DNA from: Perognathus longimembris pacificus
Taxonomy: Eukaryota; Chordata; Mammalia; Rodentia; Heteromyidae
Length of the DNA: 64,000 bases
Reading direction: 5' to 3'
Assembly (NCBI RefSeq): GCF_023159225.1
Contig: NC_063170.1
Span: 20,490,735-20,554,734 of the forward strand
The position numbers and the translations under genes were made by a program. Positions 55,201 to 64,000 of this stretch are shown one piece after another. The notes below the pieces were generated by a model, which saw only the letters and a program-made list of their open reading frames with translations, had not been told where the DNA came from and did no database searches. Every line of letters begins with the position of its first letter. Positions within the stretch are counted from its first letter, which is position 1.

Positions 55201-58200
55201 AGAGTGCTAGCCTTGAGCAAAAAGGAGCCAGGGACAGCACTCAGGCCCTGAGTCCAAGCCCCAGGACTGGCAAAAACAAACAAAAAACACACCAGGGCTT
55301 AGTCACTACTGATTTACCTAGTCTCTGGTATATATTAGATTCTCAGTAAATATGTGAACAAGTGACTAGCACGACACATTAATATGGTCATCCTAACTAT
55401 TGCAAGTGTATAGGTTGAGTAGCCTCATTACTACTACTGTGTTTAAATAAGCTTCCCTTTAGAAATTCTCTGTAGGATTCATCATGTGGCTGGTAGTTGG
55501 CATTTTCATGCCCAGGAGTATGTAAGAGATTTCATAGTTAGGACGGAGCTAGGTGTGGTGCATATCTGTAATCCCAGCACTCACGAGACTAAGATTGGAG
55601 GATCATGAGATTTGGGACAGCCTGAACCTACATACTAAGATCCTATCTCAGAAAGAAATAGCTGGGTGCTGGTGGCTCACACCTATAATCCTAGCTACTC
55701 AGGAGGCTGAGATCTGAGGCATGCAGTTCAAAGCAGGAAAGTCTATGAGATTCTTATCTCCAATTAGCCACCAGAAAACCAGAAGTAGAGTTGTGGCCCA
55801 AACTGGTAGAGCTCTGGTCCTGAGCAAAAGAAACTCAGGGACAGTGCCCAGGCCCAGTTCAAGCCCTATGACCAACAAACAAAAAGGGGTGGTGGAGGGA
55901 AGGAAGGAAATGAAAGAAAAAGAGAAACGGGAAGGAAGGAAAGAAAGGAACAAATGTGGACAGAGTCCCTGGAGTTCCATGTAGATCTAAACTGGCAACA
56001 GAAGTCCTGGCTCACAGTCTCAGTTTGTCAGTAGTATTTAGGTGCAATGTGGAGATAGTTGTTGGTCTAAGTTATACCTCTGTCTCAACTGAAGGATTGA
56101 GATAGAGTCTTCTGCACCCCCTTCACTCCTGCCTTGATGGACCCCATAATAAATATTAAATGATTACATTTGTAAAGATAGGCAGACCCATGTGGTCAGC
56201 TTTTTTCTCTGAGGGAATGCACTAATTACACTTCTCAGTTGAATTTTGTCTTGTTTTTGGTTGGCAGTCTAGCAAATAAGACAGAACATCTCCCAGAGGA
56301 CATTCTGGATAGCAGGGCTGTGAATGTAAGAAGCCCTTCAGTTTGCAACTCAAAGGGAAGAAAGAACAAACACTGTGCTGTTCTGTAACATTTCGGTACA
56401 GTGTTGAAGAGACTCCAACAGTAACTGGAAAGTTCTGCCTGTTTAGAAAAGCTGAAGAAAACCAGGCCTTCCATTCCCAAACATGCAAATAGTCAGAGGC
56501 ATGTGGAGATAGGAGTGGAAGGATCAGACATTTGCTTATTAGATCTCTAGATTAGGATCTGACTCCTGCTTTTGCTCATTATAACATGATGCATTTTATT
56601 TTTATTTTTTATTTTTTGCAGTCCTGGGGATGAAACCCAGAGCTTCCTGTCACATACTAGGCAGGCACTTTACCACTGCGATACACCCCCAAGATACATT
56701 TTGTAATGTCATACTGCTGAGTACAAATAAGATGTAGTTTGTGCCATGTAAATAGAATAGATCTTGTTTCTTCTCATGCTAACTTAATATTTAACTATTT
56801 TAAATTCTTTATTTTTTAAAAAAAAATTGTCCTTAAGTAGTTGGACAAAGAGCTTTCAATTCTACCTGTCAGTTTGTAAGCACAATGTATCTTGATCAAT
56901 GTCACCTCTTCATCATTCACTCCTGTCTCTCCCAATCCCACTCATTCCCTCAATTTATGTAGTTCCATTTTCATGTTATATACAAAATGTATAGTAAAAC
57001 TGAAATTTTAAAAATACCTCATTGAGCCAATCCCATTGTTTTTGGTTGGAAAATATGAAGACAACTCAACTGATGATGTCTCCTGCTGCTTTGGGCTGCT
57101 TCTCAGGTTTCTTGGGCACTAGATGTCACTGTTGTTCCAGTAATGCACAATGGCAACTTACACCACCCCAGACTTCTTAGCTATTGTCTACTAAGTGTGC
57201 AGAAGAACGTAAAGAATGGTTCAGGGGGTGGGGTGGTGGTCAGGAGTGAGGGGCTGGTGGAGAGAACAGTACATGTCTGACCTTATACACCAAAAATTGG
57301 ACCCAAGCAGAAAAATGAGGTGACATTGTGCTTGGTTCGTGCTTTTTTTCTTTTTCTTGTGTGTGTGTGTGTTCCCATCCTGGGGCTTGAATTCTGGGTC
57401 TGGCCTCTGTCCCTGAGCTTTTTGTGTTGAAGCCTAGCATTCTACCACTTGAGCCACACTCCTACTTCTGCTTTCTTTTCGGAGACAGGGTCTCACTGTG
57501 AAGCCCAGGCTGACCTGGAACTCCTGCCCCAGCCTCCTCAGTGCTGGGATTCCAGGTGTGTACCAGCACATCTAGCCCCGGCTATGCTTTTAAAAACAGC
57601 CTGTTTGCATAAAATTATTTCCCTCACCAGCACCAGAGCCTCATGCCTGTAATCCTAGCTACTCAGGAGGCTGAGATCTGAGGATCGAGGTTGGGAAGTA
57701 CATGAGACTCTTATCTCCATTTAACCCCAGAAAGTGGGAAGTGGGCTGTGTCTCCAAGTGGTAGAGCACTAGCCTTGAGCTGTAGAGCTCATGGACAGCA
57801 CCCAGGCCCAGAGTTCAAGCCCCAAGGCCTACAATAAAAAACCTTCCGTCATTGAAATCAAGAGGCAGGTCCTGAGGCAGAGTAGTTGTTGCAGTAGAGC
57901 AGTAAAAGTGTGGAGACTGAGGGCCACTGCAGTCATGAGGACATTATGCACAATCCTGATTCACCCCATGAAGGAAGAAGCTCCTATTTGCCATTCTCCC
58001 CGCCCCGCCCCCTTTCCTTTTATTCCTTAGTATCTTTGTTTCCATATGTCATTTTGGGCTTGATTATGCTATCTTCCTTTGGGTTCAAATCAGCTGAATT
58101 TGACCTGCAGAATAAAGAGGCAAGGAATTTTTTTGTTTTGTTTTGTTTTTGTATTACTTGTGTAAATAAGGAAAACATGGGGGCTTAGAGGGGCCAATAG

Positions 58201-61200
58201 ATTATTCTTGTTCTCAATGTACCATGGCATATGGCTGCTCTTCCTTTGTTTAGTTTGACCCTTAACCTGTAACTCACAGTAATCTCAACAAGGTGGGCAA
58301 TTCCACCGAAAATAAGAAAGAGCTGGAGAAGAAACTGGCTGCGAAACCCATAGAAACCAAGAACAAGTTCTCCCAGGCGAAGCTGTTGGCAGGAGCCGTG
58401 AAGCATAAGAGGTCAGCCAGCACTCACACCGTGAACCTCCCTCTGGCCATGTGCCCTGTTAACTGCACTTGTAATGGTATCTAGAGCAAAAGGTTACTCA
58501 GCGTAGGTGTCTGGGGACTTCCTTCTATGTATGCAGCTCTTTTCCCTTCAGATTTGGTGTTTCTTGTAGTCTTTGACTCTTGCTCTCTGACCATTTTTAA
58601 CATAGTCTCCTTATGATAACTTTACTACCAATTACTATAATTTCTGTCATACTAACGGGAAGCATGACAGTTGGAGATGTTGAGAACGTTTGTCCAGGGC
58701 CACACAGTGGTAGAGGAGCAGGAACTCAGTATGTGAGCCTGTTTTCAGGCACGTGAGGCAGCATGGTTGAGTCAAAGACTGTGTAGAGGGTAACTAATAC
58801 AAGGAAGAAGAGCACATTCTGCTTGGGGGGGTTAAGGGGAGTTCTAGCTAGGGACAGCATTCAAAACATGATGCTTGCAGCCAGGTATAGTATAATGGCA
58901 TGTGTTTATAATCCCAGCCCTGAGGAGGCTCAGGCAGGTGGATTGTGAGTTCCAGGTTAGTTTAGACTACATATACTCTTAGACTATATATATATGTATG
59001 TATATATATATATATATATATAGTCATATCTAGAGAGAGAGAGAGAGAGACTGTGTGTGTGCGTGACTACACATAGTCTTAGACTACATACAGTTTTTCT
59101 TTCAAAAATGAAACAAAAGCCTGGCACCAGAGCCTCATGCTAGGATTACCATCCTAGATACTCAGGAGGCTGAGATCTGAGGTTAGTGGTTCAAAGCCAG
59201 CCCAGGCAGAAAAATCCTTGAGACTCTCATCTCCAGTTAACCACCAGAAAACCAGAAGTGGCGCTGTGGCACAAGTGATAGAGCACTAGCCTTGAGCACA
59301 AACAGGCTCAGTCAGAAACAGTACCCTGGCCCTGGGTTCAAGCCCCACAGCCAATAAAACAAAAAAAAAAATTTTTTTAAGGAAAGAAAAAAATGCTGAT
59401 TGAGTAGGACACTAGGGCTTTGATAAACAAGAGAACATCCCAGGCAGAGTGAACAGCTGCTTCAAAGACATTGAAAGAATGTAGCAGCTGTGACAGGGTT
59501 GCTGACCTGGCTGTGGCTCAGTTTGATTGACATGGAGATGGTGGCACTACCCAGAGATAACTTCTTTGTCATGCTTCTCCTCCCTTTTCAAGTCCTAAAA
59601 TGGCACAGGGTGATTGAATCTGTTGGACCACCAGACCATGAGCAAAATGATGTTAACTTTAAGTGTAGTCTATTAGGAAAATCAATATGGTATATTGGCA
59701 GCCAGCCATGTGTTTTGAAAGGAGTGTATCGATGCAGTCTTGCGGTTTGGCACACCATCTATCTGCTGCAGATGTTCCTAAGAACATTGCCTACATGTGA
59801 AATGTCGTTGTGGCACAGCAGAGGCGAGGGGAGGATGAGTAGCCTGAAAAGGGCCCATAGCTATGAATCACTCCTCTCAAGAACTCATGCAAGTTGCCAT
59901 GCAAGCACCACAATCTTAGGACTCAGACCTGAGTAGTTTTACTGGATTGTGCCAAGGAAGGGTTCTTCAAGCCCTTGCTGATGCCAAGTGGGTATTTTAA
60001 CTATCTCTTACTTAAATCACCTTAGAAATGCTCTTTTAACTTATTTGATGACCTGCATAGAAGCTCTCTTGGGTTGTGGAACTACATCACTTAATGTTGC
60101 TTTGCAAGAGCAAAGTAATGAATTTGCCTCTTGGGGCAGGAATTCCCAATAATCTCTGCCCTGGGTTTATTAGATGTGCTTGTGAAGTTTAGGTGGATTC
60201 CCCAGGCCTTACACATTCTGGTGCACTAATTTGAAGATTGGGGTTCTTGATTGTTAATGTTTCTGGGTGATTGTAATGCCTGGTAAAGGTCTGCTGCTTG
60301 TGTGTGTGTGGAGGAAGCCTTGAAGAAGCACCCATTTCATGCCTTAATCAAAAGGATACTTCCTTGGTTGGCATAGACAACTGTTGGATATCTAGCTCAT
60401 TCATTTTCAGTTATAAGTCAGTGCTGCAAAATTTCCTCAGCTTTTTAAAAATACAAGTTTTATATTTCCTTCTTAGTATTTAAAAAATTTCCCATGTGAC
60501 TTAGGTTCAGGAACAATTGAGAAATATATTTTAAAATTTGTGTTGAAGTAGCATATTTTCAGTAGTTCTAAATTAAACGTTTTTCTTCCCCCACATTTTA
60601 ACACATTCAATGGTGTCTTAGAAGCTGTGAAATATGCTATTCATCATGTATTACTGATACCTAACTTAATTACATTGTGGCTTGTATGTACATCTTGATT
60701 TGTGTGTGTGTGTGTGTGTGTGTGTGCGCATGTGTGTGTGCGCGCGTGCGTGTGTGCGTGTGCGTACGCCTGTACCGGGGGTTGAACTCTGGGTCTCCTA
60801 CTCTCATTTGGTCTTTTCGCTCATTCATGCCTGGCACTCTACTGCTTATGCCTTGTCTCCAGTTCCATCTTTTTTCTGGTTAATCGGGAATAAGAGTCTC
60901 TTGGATTTGTTTGCCTCAGCTGGCTTTGAATTGCCACCCCCAGATCTTAGCCTTTTGATGAGCTAGGATTGCAGGTGTGAGCCACAGGCACCCAGATAGC
61001 ACTATCTTTTTAAGGGTAGCCACTCCTGTTATAAGAATTGTACTAGGGGCTGGAGGCATGGCTCAGGTAGTAGAGCATTAGAGTAAGAATTGTTTCTCTG
61101 ACAAGTTTTGACCAGGTATTCTGGTTTTAGTTGATTGCTCAGATAAACTCTGAACCCATTTCAAACTAGCCAATTGCAAAATTGTGAGCATAATTTCTCA

Positions 61201-61534
61201 CCAATCAGTATAAAGGGTAGTGCTGTGTTAGGGACGAAACCTGGTGCACTGCCCACCTGAGTGCTTGCTTACATGGTTTCCTGTTTGTGGCAGGCCCTTT
61301 AGCAGAAGTGAACTTTAATTAGGAACCCAAAAAAAAGACTTTCCATTTCAGATCATTCCAGCTCCCTGAAGCTTCTTGTAACCCGTATGATGGTTTCTAG
61401 AGCCCCTGACTCCATAAGCTTTGATCCTTGAGACTGGTCATGGCTGAGATTACCATGTTTTTGTTACAGCTCAGAGAGTGGAAACAGTGTGAAAAGACTG
61501 AAATCAGACCCTGACCCAGATGAGAAGAGCCAAG
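52083..61534 (+). CDS. PSME3IP1: PSME3IP1 (FAM192A/NIP30), N-terminal 182 codons (five coding exons, partial)
   Basis: Five plus-strand exons join into 547 coding bases of the roughly 254-residue protein. The sequence runs [20 protein letters not shown], an Arg/Lys/Glu-rich coiled-coil-like region, [40 protein letters not shown], then [20 protein letters not shown]. This is the Fam192A/Fyv6 N-terminal family. The human protein is nuclear, binds the proteasome activator PSME3 (PA28-gamma), and has been seen in late spliceosome structures; yeast Fyv6 acts in the second splicing step. The Ser-rich C-terminus that contacts PSME3 lies beyond the window. The intron after codon 116 is AT-AC. No disabling change is seen. 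Identification is by recalled similarity. Confidence 0.96.
52570..52778 (-). mobile_element. Antisense dimeric ID-like SINE, 'cccgctc' subfamily
   Basis: Nearly identical to 14764-14965 and 19012-19216; gctatttt flanks both sides. It lies in the intron between the first two PSME3IP1 coding exons. Confidence 0.93.
52926..53024 (+). CDS. PSME3IP1: PSME3IP1 second coding exon (99 bp)
   Basis: It encodes (E)[20 protein letters not shown] then [12 protein letters not shown]. The acceptor is tcctttcag and the donor GTAAGCTTC. It is a multiple of three with phase 1 at both borders. Confidence 0.96.
53401..53522 (+). CDS. PSME3IP1: PSME3IP1 third coding exon (122 bp), ends at AT-AC splice site
   Basis: It encodes (K)[20 protein letters not shown] then [20 protein letters not shown]. 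The acceptor is atttcctcag. There is no usable GT donor; the exon ends ...TACAGA before ATATCCTTT. Retention of the following intron would add ISFVL and a stop at 53538-53540. Confidence 0.95.
53523..53531 (+). promoter_or_regulatory. U12-type 5' splice site (ATATCCTTT)
   Basis: It is an exact match to the minor-spliceosome AT-AC donor consensus, placed directly after the codon at which the PSME3IP1 protein reading must leave the exon. Confidence 0.93.
54785..54868 (-). mobile_element. Antisense ID-like fragment
   Basis: tgtgctggggatagaaccca through ccactgggctgtagcctcag. Confidence 0.65.
54985..55280 (+). mobile_element. ID-like monomer followed by a dimeric ID-like SINE
   Basis: Monomer 54985-55060 (gggttagaggcatggctcag). 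Dimer 55076-55280, in which the linker has expanded into a short (CACG)n run. Confidence 0.82.
55545..55880 (+). mobile_element. B1-like monomer then composite B1/ID SINE
   Basis: About 55545-55650 (gagctaggtgtggtgcatat) and 55655-55880 (gctgggtgctggtggctcac). Confidence 0.8.
56600..56692 (-). mobile_element. Antisense ID-like fragment
   Basis: gcagtcctggggatgaaacc through actgcgatacacccccaaga. Confidence 0.65.
56830..57005 (-). repeat. Unclassified repeat, antisense
   Basis: Its reverse complement resembles the A-tailed repeat at 1567-1720 (ggtgacattgatcaagatac). Diverged. Confidence 0.4.
57370..57580 (-). mobile_element. Antisense ID-like and B1-like fragments
   Basis: cctggggcttgaattctggg, then gacagggtctcactgtgaag and gtgctgggattccaggtgtg. 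Confidence 0.75.
57627..57840 (+). mobile_element. Composite B1/ID SINE
   Basis: caccagcaccagagcctcat through gagttcaagccccaaggcct. Confidence 0.83.
58259..58277 (+). promoter_or_regulatory. U12-type branch point and AC 3' splice site
   Basis: CCCTTAAC at 58259-58266 matches the U12 branch consensus (TTCCTTAAC) at 7 of 8 shared positions. It lies about 12 nt before the terminal AC, within the short spacing typical for minor introns. No classical polypyrimidine tract lies between them. Confidence 0.9.
58278..58411 (+). CDS. PSME3IP1: PSME3IP1 fourth coding exon (134 bp), begins after AC 3' splice site
   Basis: It encodes [40 protein letters not shown] and VKHK. It joins in phase 0 to ...KEYR of the previous exon only if the intron ends at AC (58276-58277). 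Use of the nearby AG (58278-58279) would create an immediate TAA stop. The donor is GTCAGCC. Confidence 0.93.
58880..59050 (+). mobile_element. B1-like monomer followed by (TA)n and (GA)n
   Basis: B1-like 58880-58980; TA-rich run 58985-59022; GA run about 59032-59050. Confidence 0.78.
59117..59372 (+). mobile_element. Composite B1/ID SINE
   Basis: aagcctggcaccagagcctc through gttcaagccccacagccaat and A tail. The subfamily spelling 'gcaccagagcctcatgc' is shared with 57627-57840. Confidence 0.85.
60700..60768. repeat. (TG)n with CG-rich interruptions
   Basis: tgtgtg runs containing gcgcatg and cgcgcgtgcg; strictly alternating purine-pyrimidine over most of its length, a Z-DNA type sequence. 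Confidence 0.9.
60775..60998 (-). mobile_element. Antisense composite B1/ID SINE
   Basis: cgggggttgaactctgggtc through gtgagccacaggcacccag. Confidence 0.78.
61470..61534 (+). CDS. PSME3IP1: PSME3IP1 fifth coding exon (65 bp)
   Basis: It encodes (S)[20 protein letters not shown] then Q. The acceptor is tttttgttacag and the donor GTAGGTGGC. It is the last PSME3IP1 exon found; the serine-rich C-terminal exon was sought up to 64000 and not seen. Confidence 0.95.
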
Positions 61535-62314
61535 GTAGGTGGCATCTTCTCTTTTACTCATACAACTTGTGAATCACAGCAAGAAACTGGGATCATTGCA
61601 GCTGTAAATGAGTGCATTCCTGTCTTCATACAAGCCTTCCTAAACTTAGTTTACTAAACTTTTATAGTCTATACTGAACTTTTATAGTCTATAGCTGCCC
61701 TGCAAAAGAAATATGTTCGATGCCACCGAGCTGGTGACAACTGCTCTCCTAGGAATGCTTACAGAGCCCTGGTCAGGCGACCTATATGCACAAAGGCTTT
61801 GCTTCTGTCTCTGCCAAATGTCAAATTTCTTGATTTCACCTGGCTTGCTACCATGGAAAGTAGAATGCCTGGCTCCTGCTGATGGTTGGATTGAGCCTAG
61901 AAGTTTTAATACAATTCCCAGGAGTACACTTGCTTTGCTAGTGACTTTTATGTGATGAATCTGCCTCTATATCAAGTAACACCAAGTAAATGAAGGGGAA
62001 TGTCCTTAGAGGCTGGATTAGAAATGAGAAATTCAAGTCTGTTTTTGGTTTCACCCAGAATTGACTCTATTAAACTGATCATTAAAAAACAGATTGTGTT
62101 TCTTTATCTCAAAAAATCACTTTTTAAAATGACCCCTAGAATACCAGTAATGGTAGGCTGTTGCTTTTATCCTTTTGCTCTAGAATCTGCTTATAAAAAG
62201 GACCATGAATGAAGAGCCTCTCTTCTACCAACACTGTCTTCAATCCAGTTCTTTCTTTTCCACAAGGAAGAAGTATTGTTCATTTCTTTCTTCTCCCTCC
62301 TCCCCCCTCCCCCC

Positions 62315-62500
62315 CAGTCAGTCCTGGGGCTTGGACTCAGGCCTGAGCACTGTCCCTGAGTGCCTTTTTGCTCAAGGCTAGCACTCTACCACTTGATCCA
62401 CAGCGCCACTTCTGGATTTTTCTGTATATGTGGTGTTGCAAACCCAGGGCTTCATGCATACGAGATAAGCACTCTACCACTAGGCCATATTCCCAGCCCC
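62315..62500 (-). mobile_element. Antisense dimeric ID-like SINE
   Basis: cagtcagtcctggggcttgg through ggccatattcccagcccc. Confidence 0.87.
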
Positions 62501-62700
62501 TATACATTCCTTATGTACCCATCCAGACCTATTCTTTGTATGCACAAATATATGTGTACTTAGATAGGATAAATATGTACACTTGTGTTCTGTATCTATG
62601 GGTTCAACTAACTATAATGAAAATATTGGAAAAGAAAAAATTGTGTACTGAAAATGATTAGGCTTAAAGTATGTGAGATTATATATATATATATGTATAT

Positions 62701-62726
62701 ATGTAATATATATATATATATTACAT
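62701..62726. repeat. 26-bp perfect TA-rich palindrome
   Basis: atgtaatatata and its mirror ttacat; self-complementary without a spacer, next to another TA run at 62680-62700. Confidence 0.9.
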
Positions 62727-64000
62727 GCAACTACTCTACCATTTTAAATAAGGGTAGGTTTTGGAACAAATTCCCTGAGAATACCACAGAAGATAATTTT
62801 TCATCCAGTATTTAGGAATTTAGCTTCATAGGAATCTTAAGCACATTTCAACCAGTAAGTTGATAAATCCTGGGTAGGGATTGTTGGAGTGAATCAGTGG
62901 GAAGGAAAACTATGTGTCTTCTTTGAATTATCCCAGGCAGACATTTGTGTTTCAGATCTGTTATTACTATTATTTTTGTCCTTCTAACTGCCTTCTTCCT
63001 ACTCCTGCATCCTTTTAGCAGAAGATAGGCAAGGAATTTCCCCCCAAAAGAATGCCCCCACAGTTTGCTTCTGAGACTTGTCCTCAGCAGTAGATAACCT
63101 GAAGGTGAGTCCTGCAGAAGATGTCCTTGACAGACATTTAGCTTCCCTGCCAAAAACTAGCCTGGGCAGAATATTTGAATGCATGGTTGGCCCTCTACTC
63201 AAGTCACGTATCTCCCCGAATCCCAAGAATGTTTCCTATTTGTAATTTTCTGTGTTAATTTGATATATTGTGGTCTAGCAAATGCAGAAATTGGCAGGAA
63301 GCTTCACCAAATGGGCGAGATCAGAGGGCACCATTTTATTCTGCTTTGGACAGTGAACAGCTTTGGGAATGGAATTTGTCAAGAGTTGCAATCTTTCTTT
63401 CTTGAAGCTTCCTAAATAACTAAAGGTCTCAATCTTTTCTCTTAAACCCTTGGATACCAAGTGGTCCATTTCCTCAGTCACTGTTCTGTAGCTGGCTTCT
63501 TTCTTCCCTTGAGCACCTTGTAGGTGCTCAGAACTTGATTTTTTTTTCTCATCCTCTTCAGTTATTCTACCAGAATTTTTCTGCCAGAACACGGAAAGTA
63601 TCATTCTATATGTGGTGCAAAATATACAATGAATGCTCAAGTAATGAGAAAGAAAGGGAGAGGAGAGAGAGAACTGATGCGTCTGACACTTTAAAAAGCA
63701 TCCGATTTTGACTATCACCTTCCCATCCCAACTTAGCAATTTGCAGTAAGAGCATATTTTCTTGCATTGTCACACTTTTTGAATTCAGGCCACTATGTGC
63801 CAGACCCATGCTTTGTTCCCTGGGGATAAAATGGCAAAGAAAGAGACCTTGCCTTCTAGGGCCCTGCAGTTATTGGGGTACACAATAAGCTCTCAGGCAA
63901 GAGGAGTGAAAAGTAAGCTTCCCATGTTCTCCACCACCAATGGTAGCCATTGCTCTCAGACATAGTTATCCATATGTATGGGTGTATACCATCCCCTAAG

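Larger units (their letters stand above)
53523..58277 (+). other. PSME3IP1 AT-AC intron (4755 bp)
   Basis: This is the minor-class intron bounded by ATATCC and CTCAC. It carries several SINEs at 54.78-57.84 kb and no other gene signal. The first 1.2 kb is repeat-poor. Confidence 0.9.
58412..61469 (+). other. PSME3IP1 intron after codon 160
   Basis: It holds a B1 monomer, a composite SINE, TA/GA and TG microsatellites and an antisense composite SINE. An open stretch at 59490-59936 has no recognisable product. Confidence 0.85.
61535..64000 (+). other. Last PSME3IP1 intron, incomplete
   Basis: One antisense dimeric SINE and a TA-rich palindrome are present. No exon of PSME3IP1 or another gene was recognised up to the right edge. 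Confidence 0.75.

Noticed and set aside
59490..59936. Plus-strand 148-codon open frame in a PSME3IP1 intron
   Set aside because: Not a SINE, but I recognise no protein family and see no splice or codon evidence; kept only as an unexplained open stretch.
63275..63739. Minus-strand 154-codon open frame
   Set aside because: Low-complexity composition, no recognisable domain, no promoter or splice context.
61535..64000. Search for the serine-rich last exon of PSME3IP1
   Set aside because: No matching reading frame found; it must lie to the right of the window.

Overview
This is mammalian nuclear DNA, most likely from a geomyoid rodent (kangaroo rat, pocket mouse or gopher group). Two host genes sit head to head, split into short exons with consensus splice sites. 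The non-coding DNA is packed with two tRNA/ID-related SINE types: a dimeric ID-like element ending in 'caggactggcaaaa', and a composite with a B1 (7SL)-like left half and an ID-like right half. The rodent assignment rests on these B1 and ID parts. The geomyoid assignment rests on my memory of ID-like SINEs described from that group and is less certain.

Left half (1 to about 37.1 kb), minus strand: RSPRY1, a RING and SPRY domain protein. Ten consecutive coding exons (exons 2 to 11) can be placed to the base. They encode the first 424 codons plus one base. The end of the SPRY domain and the RING finger lie beyond position 1. Intron 1 is about 17 kb of SINE-rich DNA and holds one LTR-like fragment near 35.5 kb.

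Centre (about 36.0 to 37.9 kb): a CpG-rich bidirectional promoter with four CCAAT boxes, a 14-bp palindrome centred on CACGTG, and an ETS motif.

Right half (about 37.4 to 64 kb), plus strand: PSME3IP1 (FAM192A/NIP30), a PSME3/PA28-gamma partner and relative of the yeast second-step splicing factor Fyv6. Five coding exons give the first 182 codons plus one base. The last part lies beyond position 64000. Two splicing features stand out. The first coding exon is preceded by an unbroken 139-nt pyrimidine tract. The intron after codon 116 is an AT-AC intron with U12-type (minor spliceosome) signals.

I found no prokaryotic-type genes, CRISPR arrays or functional viral genes. The most interesting material is the splicing architecture of PSME3IP1, the two possible start codons of RSPRY1, the shared promoter, and the SINE record (nested insertions, exact target-site duplications, a young subfamily).
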